Of a DNA stretch of 64,000 bases, positions 35,856 through 42,777 are shown one piece after another. Positions within the stretch are counted from its first letter, which is position 1, and each line of letters begins with the position of its first letter. The notes beneath the pieces are model-generated. The model worked only from the letters and a program-made list of their open reading frames with translations, ran no database searches and was not told the origin of the DNA. This DNA comes from JAGXRK01 sp963804005 (GTDB taxonomy: Bacteria > Bacteroidota > Ignavibacteria > Ignavibacteriales > Ignavibacteriaceae): positions 434,001 through 498,000 of the forward strand of contig CAWDOP010000002.1 in NCBI GenBank assembly GCA_963804005.1, given 5' to 3'. The position numbers and the translations under genes were made by a program.

Positions 35856-37760
35856 CTAATATTGATTAGTAATTAAAGTACCATTACTACCTGCAATAAA
35901 TATTTTTCTATCATTGGATTTCTGTACATAACTTAAAGTTGAGAATGTGCCGCTTTGTGTTTTTTCCCAATTCAGACCATTGTCAAAACTTTGGAAAATT
36001 TCTCCTTTGTTACTGATTGCTAAGACAAGTCTTTCATCTATAAAAAATACTTTATTTAATCCTGACACTGTGTTAGAATTAACTAATTTCCAATTTGATC
36101 CGCCATCTTCAGTTCTAAAAATTGATCCGCCACCACCGACAATCAAACCAGTTTCATTATCAATAAATGAAATTGATCGAAAATAATCATCTGTTAATTT
36201 ATCTCTCCTAATCCAGGTTTTTCCACCGTTCTTTGTTTGCATAATTAATCCATTCCATCCTGCTATAAATCCTTTTAATGGATCGACGAAATGAATATCA
36301 TAAATAATATTCTGAGAAGGCTGACTTAGCAAAATCCATGTTTTTCCATAATCATAACTGCTCATAACTGAGCCCTTTGAGCCAACGCTATAAATTATAT
36401 TTCCTATAAACTTTACGCTAAACAAAGATTGATCGGTATTTGATTTTTGACTTTTCCATGTTTTACCGTTGTCTGATGAGAGAATTATTGATCCTTTTTC
36501 TCCAACAGCAATAAATTTATTATTATATAAAGATATTGCAGAATAAATGCTTGATCTTATACCAGAGATGACTTTATTCCATGATTTCCCTTGGTCTGAA
36601 CTTCTAACAATCAATCCATTGTTGCCAAATAGAAATATCTGATTATCATTCAGCAATATTGCATTAATATTTTCATTCGTACCAATATTAATTTTTTGCC
36701 AATCTGATTTTATTGATGATAATGGTCCTGTACTAATAATCAGATCATCCTTCTCAGCAAGTTCTTTCTTTTCTTGTTCAACCAGGTAATCAGTAACTGC
36801 TTTAAAGGAAAATATCAATAAAGAAATAAAGAGAAAAAAAAGAAAAATATTAAAAATCCGTTTGCCAATTGTTGGTTTCTTCATAGGTGAAATAATTTCA
36901 ATATGACTTTGCGATTTATAATCTTTATCGGTCAAAGTAGGTAGAGAAGATTCCAGATTTTCGAGTTCGTATAGAAAATCAGCACAAAAATTATAATTTC
37001 CGGAAATTGCCTTATTCATGGTTCTTAATATAATTTCATCAACTTCGAATGGTATTTCAGGAAAGTTTTGAGAAAGCGGAATAGGTATACTGTTTAGATG
37101 TGCATCCAGAATATCATACTCATTCTGAAAGTCATATGGTACTTTTCCGCTTATCATTTCATAGAAAGTTATTCCGAGAGAGTATAAGTCACTTTTTATT
37201 GTAGAATCATATCCTTTTATTTGCTCAGGACTCATATAGAGAATTGTTCCAACTTTAGCCCCTGTTCTTGTAAGAGACATAGATTCATTGACAGATTTAG
37301 CAATGCCAAAATCAGTTATTTTAACAACACCTTTTGAGTCGATAATAACGTTTGATGGCTTTAAATCACGATGAATAAAACCTTCGGAATGAGCATACGA
37401 AGTTCCCACGAGAACCTGTTTCATTATTAGAATCGAATCATTAAGACTAAGTCTGCCGTATTCTCTTAAATATTCTTCAACAGTCTTACCTTCGATGTAC
37501 TCCATAACAAAACCGAGGAAATCTTTAGCCTCAACAAATCCATAAACAGAAACAATATTTGGATTTGAAAGTTTTGCCTGATTTTTAGCTTCTCTTTTGA
37601 ATCGTTCAATAAAACGCGGGTTTCTGGTTTGCTGAGGGTTAAGCACTTTTATGGCGGCATATCTGTCAAGTTTTATATCTAAAGCTTTATAAACAGTTCC
37701 CATTCCTCCCTCACCGAGAAGAGAAACTATCTTATAATTCTCAACAATTCGTCCGAGCAT
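35856..37760 (-). CDS. Ser/Thr protein kinase with C-terminal Ycf48-like beta-propeller
   Basis: A 634-residue signalling protein. The cytoplasmic kinase domain (about 1-265) has GEGGMGTVYK, the lysine in AAIKVLN, the catalytic loop HRDLKPSNV, DFGIAKS and SPEQIKG. One membrane helix follows (about 300-322, IFNIFLFFLFISLLIFSFKAV). The external part (about 350-634) has six or so repeats with the pattern S-D-N/Q-G-K-S/T-W, such as SDQGKSWNKVISG and TEDGGSNWKLVNS, as in Ycf48/sortilin propellers. Its first base is shared with the stop of the PP2C gene, so kinase and phosphatase are coupled. The propeller probably senses or binds something outside; the ligand is unknown. Confidence 0.88.
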   Translation of the reverse strand: MLGRIVENYKIVSLLGEGGMGTVYKALDIKLDRYAAIKVLNPQQTRNPRFIERFKREAKNQAKLSNPNIVSVYGFVEAKDFLGFVMEYIEGKTVEEYLREYGRLSLNDSILIMKQVLVGTSYAHSEGFIHRDLKPSNVIIDSKGVVKITDFGIAKSVNESMSLTRTGAKVGTILYMSPEQIKGYDSTIKSDLYSLGITFYEMISGKVPYDFQNEYDILDAHLNSIPIPLSQNFPEIPFEVDEIILRTMNKAISGNYNFCADFLYELENLESSLPTLTDKDYKSQSHIEIISPMKKPTIGKRIFNIFLFFLFISLLIFSFKAVTDYLVEQEKKELAEKDDLIISTGPLSSIKSDWQKINIGTNENINAILLNDNQIFLFGNNGLIVRSSDQGKSWNKVISGIRSSIYSAISLYNNKFIAVGEKGSIILSSDNGKTWKSQKSNTDQSLFSVKFIGNIIYSVGSKGSVMSSYDYGKTWILLSQPSQNIIYDIHFVDPLKGFIAGWNGLIMQTKNGGKTWIRRDKLTDDYFRSISFIDNETGLIVGGGGSIFRTEDGGSNWKLVNSNTVSGLNKVFFIDERLVLAISNKGEIFQSFDNGLNWEKTQSGTFSTLSYVQKSNDRKIFIAGSNGTLITNQY

Positions 37761-38485
37761 TAGTCATTCTCAATATAGATAAACGAAAAGTCGTCTGCAG
37801 CACCTCTATTTCGTATTACAGATGATATGTCTTCTGAAATTGTTTTGCAATCGCTGTCCTTTAGGATATTTGCAATTTCTTGATTAGATAAAAGGCTTGT
37901 TACACCATCAGAGCAAATAAAAAATTTGTTCTTATCATATTCACTTAACTTTAATTTTAACAAGTCAGCTTCAATAAATCTCTTATCACCAATAACCTTC
38001 AATACAACATTTTTTTGGGGATGATTTTCTGCTTCTTTAAAAGTGAGGAATCCTTCATCAAGTAATTTCTGAACTAAAGAATGATCTTTAGTCAATTGTC
38101 TGAGATGCCCATTCTTCAAATGATAAATGCGTGAGTCACCAACATGTGCTAAATAGGCCATGTTAGATTTCAGAAAAAAAATCTCAGTGGTGGTAGCCAT
38201 TTTTTTTAGTTCCGGTTTTCCTTCTATATGATTATGTATAAACTCATTAGTCTCTAGTATTGCTGTTTTGAGTTTATCCAGATAATCGTTATCAGAATTA
38301 GAACTAAAAAATGATAAGATAGATTTTATGGCTAAAACAGAAGCTATTTCACCACTATTCTCACCACCCATTCCATCACATAAGATAAAAAGCAAACCGC
38401 CATCAACCTCTGCAATTTCAATTGCATCCTGATTTACGTTCCTCTTTCTTCCAATTGAAGAATATTTAGTATATCTGTACCCCAT
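37760..38485 (-). CDS. PP2C-type Ser/Thr phosphatase
   Basis: A 241-residue PPM-family phosphatase with the metal-site motifs RNVNQDA, LFILCDGMGGENSGEIAS, VGDSRIYHLKNG and, near the end, AADDFSFIY. It is the eukaryotic-like partner of the kinase that follows; the two genes overlap by one base. The start was set at ATG 38485, where AGGGAAG lies just upstream and the family N-terminus (YRYTKYSSIGRKRNVNQDA) begins; an earlier TTG at 38539 is unlikely. It should reverse phosphorylation by the neighbouring kinase, or by others in the cell. Confidence 0.92.
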   Translation of the reverse strand: MGYRYTKYSSIGRKRNVNQDAIEIAEVDGGLLFILCDGMGGENSGEIASVLAIKSILSFFSSNSDNDYLDKLKTAILETNEFIHNHIEGKPELKKMATTTEIFFLKSNMAYLAHVGDSRIYHLKNGHLRQLTKDHSLVQKLLDEGFLTFKEAENHPQKNVVLKVIGDKRFIEADLLKLKLSEYDKNKFFICSDGVTSLLSNQEIANILKDSDCKTISEDISSVIRNRGAADDFSFIYIEND

Positions 38486-38606
38486 AACTTCCCTGTTATT
38501 ATGATTCAATAATTTAAGTTGCGCATTCACCCTTAGCAAAAATAGTGATTATTCATCTTTTTGGCACGTAAGTTATAGAAAAACCTGTAAAGCATTAATT
38601 CATTTA

Positions 38607-38638
38607 TTTGCTTAGCGTTTAATGTAAAATTATATTTG
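38607..38638 (+). promoter_or_regulatory. Bacteroidota-type promoter for tRNA-Leu, tig and clpP
   Basis: TTTG at 38607-38610, exactly 20 bases, then TATATTTG at 38631-38638 match the full Bacteroidota -33/-7 consensus. Transcription would start near 38644, about 35 bases before tRNA-Leu. No other promoter-like pair is seen before trigger factor, so one transcript may carry all three genes. Confidence 0.6.
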
Positions 38639-38678
38639 TTTTTTATTATTCAAATATTTATACGATAAAATTATTAGC

Positions 38679-38761
38679 GCGAGAATGGCGGAATTTGGCA
38701 GACGCGCTAGACTTAGGATCTAGTACCGAGAGGTGTCGGGGTTCGAGTCCCCGTTCTCGCA
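38679..38761 (+). tRNA. tRNA-Leu (anticodon TAG)
   Basis: An 83-base class II tRNA: acceptor GCGAGAA pairs with TTCTCGC, the anticodon stem CTAGA/TCTAG encloses CTTAGGA (anticodon TAG), a long variable arm follows, and the T-loop is TTCGAGT. CCA is not encoded. It lies between the promoter at 38607 and the trigger factor gene. Confidence 0.95.
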
Positions 38762-38795
38762 CTCTTTTTACATTGTCAATCACTCAGAGGTAAAT

Positions 38796-40115
38796 GTGGA
38801 ATTTAATGTTGTTGATATTTCATCTTCAGAAAAAGAAATAGAAATAAAGCTTACTTATGATGAAATTAAAGAAGACTTAGAAAAGGAAATAAAAAAAGAA
38901 TCTAAAAAAGTTCAGATTCCAGGTTTCAGAAAAGGTAAAGTGCCCGTTAATATGGTTAAAAAATTCTACGGCGATGCGCTTGATTATGAAGCTTCTGAAA
39001 AAGTTGCTAATAACTGGTTCTGGAAAGCTGCTGAAGAAAAGGACTTAAAACCAATCGGACGACCTTCTATGACCGATTTAAAGTTCGAACCGGGCAAAGA
39101 CCTTTCATTCAAAATTAAGTTTGAAGTTGTACCTTCCCTTGAATTAAAAGATTATAAAAATCTTACTTTCGAAATTCCTGAGCTTATAGTAAAAGATGAA
39201 GATGTTGAAAAAGAAATCACCTACATTCTTGAATCCAAAAGTACAACAGAAATTACTGCTGTTGTTGGTGATGACGATAATTATATAATTGATGTTGAGG
39301 CGACTAGAGTAGATAAAGAAGGGAATCCTTTTGAAGGCTCACAACCTGAAAAATTCCATTTACATCTGAATGATGAAAAAGTCCAGCCAGAAATAAAAGA
39401 AAAAGCTAAAGGGAAAAAAGTTGGTGATACTTTTGAATTCTCATTTAAAAATGAAAATGAAATAGCTAAAGAATCAGGTGAAATAGAAAAAGTAAATGAA
39501 GAGTTTAGTTACAAATTCAATATACTGGAAATTAAAAAAATTATTTTACCAGAATTAACTGAAGAGTTCATAAAGAATGTCACAAAAGGTAAATCAACTA
39601 ACGAGAACGAACTCAGAGGTTCAATTAAGAAAGATATTCAAAATTATTATGATGAAAGAATGGATGAGATTGTCAGAGGTAAATTAATTTCTGAAATAGT
39701 TAAGAACAATGATTTCGTCCCTCCTTCAAGCTTAGTTACAAATGTTCTTGAAGAATACGTTAAAAGCGAAGAAGAACAAGCCAAGAAAAACAAAACTAAG
39801 AACTTTAACAAAGAAGAAGTTAAACAAAGGTTATTAAAACCTGCCGAAAATGAAGTTAAGTGGTATTTGATAAAAAATAAAATTATCAAAAATGAAAATA
39901 TTGAAGTCGACGAACCGGCTCTTATGGAATTAGCTCAGAAAGACAGTGAAAAAACCGGTATTGCAATTGACAAACTTTTAAACTTTTATAAATCATCAAA
40001 TCAATCAGAGAGATTGTTGGATAAAAAACTTTTTGATTTTCTGAAATCAAATAATAATATCTCAAAAGTTCATCCGGATAAATTCAATAAGAAAGTCGAG
40101 GCAAAAAATGAATAA
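38796..40115 (+). CDS. tig: Trigger factor, ribosome-associated chaperone
   Basis: Trigger factor binds the ribosome exit tunnel and shields nascent chains. The N-terminal ribosome-binding domain is clear (EIEIKLTYDEIKEDLEKE, then PGFRKGKVPVNMVKKFYG, with the family GFRxGKVP signature); the middle PPIase-like part and the helical C-terminal arm (EEQAKKNKTKN and the EVKWYLIKNKII region) follow. The start is GTG at 38796 with AGAGG five bases upstream; an in-frame ATG at 38733 is inside the tRNA and is rejected. The product is 439 residues. It overlaps clpP by eight bases, a widely conserved gene order, and follows tRNA-Leu by 34 bases. Confidence 0.92.
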   Translation: MEFNVVDISSSEKEIEIKLTYDEIKEDLEKEIKKESKKVQIPGFRKGKVPVNMVKKFYGDALDYEASEKVANNWFWKAAEEKDLKPIGRPSMTDLKFEPGKDLSFKIKFEVVPSLELKDYKNLTFEIPELIVKDEDVEKEITYILESKSTTEITAVVGDDDNYIIDVEATRVDKEGNPFEGSQPEKFHLHLNDEKVQPEIKEKAKGKKVGDTFEFSFKNENEIAKESGEIEKVNEEFSYKFNILEIKKIILPELTEEFIKNVTKGKSTNENELRGSIKKDIQNYYDERMDEIVRGKLISEIVKNNDFVPPSSLVTNVLEEYVKSEEEQAKKNKTKNFNKEEVKQRLLKPAENEVKWYLIKNKIIKNENIEVDEPALMELAQKDSEKTGIAIDKLLNFYKSSNQSERLLDKKLFDFLKSNNNISKVHPDKFNKKVEAKNE

Positions 40116-40731
40116 GTATCCTGAATTTTATAATCAATTAGTTCCCTATGTAATAGAACAAACCGGTAGAGGTGAACGTGGAATGGATATTTATTCTCGT
40201 TTACTTCGTGAGAGAATTGTTTTTATTGGTACACCAATAGACGATCATATTGCAAGCCTGACAATTGCACAGCTCATATTTCTTGAAGCAGAAGATTCTG
40301 ATAAAGATATTAGTTTGTACATTAATTCGCCCGGTGGAAGTGTAACATCGGGATTAGCTATTTACGACACTATGAAATTTATTAAACCTGATATCGCAAC
40401 AATTTGTGTTGGTATGGCAGCAAGTATGGCCGCGATAATACTTGGTGGAGGATCTTCCGGAAAACGATCGGCACTGCCCCATTCTAAAATTATGATACAT
40501 CAACCGTGGATTGGCGGTTTGCAGGGACAAACTACTGATATTGAAATTCATGCGAAGGAAATGCTGAAAACAAGGGATACTCTTTATTCCATTATCGCAG
40601 AGCATACCGGGAAATCAATTGAACAAATTAGCAAGGATTGCGACAGAGATTATTTTTTAACTTCAGCAGAAGCAAAAGAATATAAGCTTATTGATAATAT
40701 AATCGAGAAAAGAATTCACGAAAAGAAATAA
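40108..40731 (+). CDS. clpP: ATP-dependent Clp protease proteolytic subunit
   Basis: A 207-residue serine protease subunit that forms a tetradecameric chamber with ClpX or ClpA. The catalytic serine is in GMAASMAAIIL, the histidine in SKIMIHQPWIGG, and the aspartate in KDCDRDYFL. SLYINSPGGSV is the usual oxyanion region. It overlaps trigger factor by eight bases and is followed by a strong terminator; no clpX gene follows directly. The first residues (MNKYPEFYNQLVPYVIEQTGRGERGMDIYSRLL) correspond to the family's axial loop and propeptide. Confidence 0.96.
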   Translation: MNKYPEFYNQLVPYVIEQTGRGERGMDIYSRLLRERIVFIGTPIDDHIASLTIAQLIFLEAEDSDKDISLYINSPGGSVTSGLAIYDTMKFIKPDIATICVGMAASMAAIILGGGSSGKRSALPHSKIMIHQPWIGGLQGQTTDIEIHAKEMLKTRDTLYSIIAEHTGKSIEQISKDCDRDYFLTSAEAKEYKLIDNIIEKRIHEKK

Positions 40732-40745
40732 AATAATTCTGTTCC

Positions 40746-40790
40746 AGGGTTGATTAATAAATGATTTGAAGTGTATTAGTCAACCCTTTT
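40746..40790 (+). terminator. Rho-independent terminator after clpP
   Basis: AGGGTTGATTAATA and TATTAGTCAACCCT form a 14-bp stem with one wobble pair and a 14-base loop, followed by T residues. It closes the tRNA-Leu, tig, clpP unit. Confidence 0.85.
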
Positions 40791-40851
40791 AATTTCCAAC
40801 CGATTATAATTCAATTTAATTTTCTATCTGCTTCATCAACTTGAAAGATTT

Positions 40852-42318
40852 ATGATATATACTTATCAACAAATAAAGAAATATTCTATTTCCCACTTCA
40901 TTTTATTTCTATTAATATGGTCAAGCACAATTTCATTTTCTCAAACAGCCGATAAGTACAGTAAATACAATGAATATCTTGATGCCTATTACAAAATTAA
41001 AAATGTCCCATCAATTTCAGCAGGAATTTTAGCAGAAGATTCAATACTCTGGCTTAATTCCCGGGGATTTTCAGATATCGAAAATTCCGTTCCGGCTACA
41101 ATAAATTCATTATACAGAATAGCTTCTATCTCAAAACCGATAACTGCCGTAGCAATAATGCAACTGTGGGAAAAAGGATTATTAAATCTTGATGATGATG
41201 TTAGAAAATATGTGCCTTACTTTCCAAAAAAGAAGTGGACATTTACAATAAGACAGCTGCTTAATCATACTTCTGGGATAAGATCATACCGTGAAGGAGA
41301 ATTTCATAGTAAAACTAATTATTCAAATTCACGCGAAGCAATTAAGGTTTTTGAGAATGATTCACTTATATCCAAACCTGGATCAGACTATTTATATACA
41401 ACGCTCGGGTATACTCTTTTAGATATTATTATAGAAAGTGTCTCTAAAAAACCCTTTGCGGTTTATATAAAAGAAAATATTCTTATTCCTGCTAATATGA
41501 ATTCAACTTTTATCGACATTCAAAGAGAAATAATTCCCAATAGGGCTCGTGGTTATACAAAAAATTTCTTTAGAAAACTTGAAAATGCACAACTTGCAGA
41601 TCTAAGCATTAAAATTGCGGGTGGTGGATTTCTTTCTAATTCAAAAGATCTTTTATTGTTCGGTAAAGCAATTTTGAATGGAACGCTAATAAAATCCTCA
41701 ACTCTTGATTCAATGATTACTCCGACTAGAATCAGCAAAAGTTTTACCAATAATTATGGATTAGGTTTTTCTCTTTCGAATGACCGATCAGACAGAACAT
41801 TTTCTCACAGTGGTGTAGGTACTGGTTTTTCAGCAAAGCTTATTATTGACCCGGTTCAGAAAACAGTTGCTGTTCATTTAATAAATATTTCTAACAGGAA
41901 TCTTGAAAGTCCTGCTGATGAGTTGTTAAAAATATTTTTTAAAAAAGAATACGTACAACCAGGCTTAATAATTTCAGATACTTTAATGGTTCATTATTCC
42001 ATCGGTGGATTGGATCCTGTTTTGTTAAAACTCAATGAAATTATGGATAATGATTCGTCAGGCTATTCACTGGATCATACTGATCTTGCCGGCTTTGGAA
42101 AGGATTTAATTCAACAAAAAATGAATTTAGACGCAATAGATTATTTGAAAAAAGTTAATCGAATTTTCCCAAATTCATTTCCTATTTTGGTGGCACTTGC
42201 TGATGTTTATTTTAATGATGGTAACAAAGGATTAGCACTAAGAAATTATAGATTGGCAAATCAAATAGATCAAAGAGACAGGTATGTTAAAAATATGATA
42301 AAAAGGCTTAGCCAATAA
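40852..42318 (+). CDS. Serine hydrolase of the beta-lactamase (class C/PBP-like) family with C-terminal TPR
   Basis: A 488-residue exported protein with an N-terminal signal (about 12-31). The serine-hydrolase domain carries the S-x-x-K motif in IASISKPITAV (Ser92, Lys95), a tyrosine motif written YTTLGY where many relatives have YSN, and the late HSG of FSHSGVGTGF. The last 80 residues (GKDLIQQKMNLDAIDYLKK, then FPILVALADVYFNDGNKGLALRNY) look like two TPRs. Relatives are D-aminopeptidases, esterases or peptidoglycan-related enzymes; substrate is unknown. It follows the clpP terminator and seems to be a single gene. Confidence 0.88.
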   Translation: MIYTYQQIKKYSISHFILFLLIWSSTISFSQTADKYSKYNEYLDAYYKIKNVPSISAGILAEDSILWLNSRGFSDIENSVPATINSLYRIASISKPITAVAIMQLWEKGLLNLDDDVRKYVPYFPKKKWTFTIRQLLNHTSGIRSYREGEFHSKTNYSNSREAIKVFENDSLISKPGSDYLYTTLGYTLLDIIIESVSKKPFAVYIKENILIPANMNSTFIDIQREIIPNRARGYTKNFFRKLENAQLADLSIKIAGGGFLSNSKDLLLFGKAILNGTLIKSSTLDSMITPTRISKSFTNNYGLGFSLSNDRSDRTFSHSGVGTGFSAKLIIDPVQKTVAVHLINISNRNLESPADELLKIFFKKEYVQPGLIISDTLMVHYSIGGLDPVLLKLNEIMDNDSSGYSLDHTDLAGFGKDLIQQKMNLDAIDYLKKVNRIFPNSFPILVALADVYFNDGNKGLALRNYRLANQIDQRDRYVKNMIKRLSQ

Positions 42319-42654
42319 AAAACCCGATGAAGAAGTTCACACAGTATTTTTGTAACTCTTTGTTAAAAACCACTCTCTGTGAATAATAAGTAAGCTTTTT
42401 GTTAAACAAGAACATTTTCTAATCGCTAGCTTATTTTTCTTGACTTAAACAAAAACTATTTGGTAATTTTAATCAGTAATTCTCTTCTACTCCGTTAGAG
42501 CATGAGTTGCAGAGTTTGATTACCGAACACTACTTGGGATAACACACCGGAATACTCTACCGAAGCAGAAATGTTGAGGATCAAATGATTCTATCATTTG
42601 TTCAGAAATCCCTATGGGATTGATAATAAATATTTCTTGTAAAATGGAGTCTTC
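42319..42654 (+). other. Intergenic region before the kinase remnant
   Basis: About 336 bases with no gene I can support. It has a palindrome, CAAATGATTCTATCATTTG, near 42584-42602, and a lone terminator-like left half (AAAAAACCCGATGA, near 42317) that lacks the matching right arm. Upstream of the kinase start I found no convincing -33/-7 pair. Confidence 0.3.
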
Positions 42655-42777
42655 ATGATCGGAGAAAATGTCTCCCACTACAAAATTTTAGAAAAAATTG
42701 GCGGGGGTGGACCTGTCCGCCGAACCTTATTATTTATTGGGATTAGATATGGTTGGCACAAGAGTCTCACACTATAA
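42655..42777 (+). pseudogene. Cut-off start of a second Ser/Thr kinase, now a short overlapping frame
   Basis: From ATG 42655 the frame reads MIGENVSHYKILEKIGGGG, a near copy of the kinase start just downstream (MVGTRVSHYKIIEKLGGGG). It has its own ribosome-binding-like TGGAGT. After the glycine loop the kinase sequence stops, replaced by GTGGACCTGTCCGCC, an imperfect palindrome, and the frame ends at 42777 inside the downstream kinase gene. It looks like what was left by recombination between kinase paralogues or by insertion of a repeat fragment. It could serve as a leader peptide for the kinase, but nothing shows that it does. Confidence 0.7.

Noticed and set aside
38553..38572. TGGCAC near 38560 as a sigma-54 promoter
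   Set aside because: The -12 region reads TTATA instead of TTGC, and it precedes nothing likely to need it.
38733..38795. In-frame extension of trigger factor to an ATG at 38733
   Set aside because: That ATG lies inside tRNA-Leu; GTG 38796 has AGAGG at the right distance and starts on family sequence.
42317..42345. AAAAAACCCGATGA as a terminator of the serine hydrolase gene
   Set aside because: Only a left half is present; no CGGGTTTTTT arm follows.
42698..42748. Longer start of the TPR kinase
   Set aside because: The extra residues come from remnant and palindromic sequence; the kinase core begins at ATG 42749.
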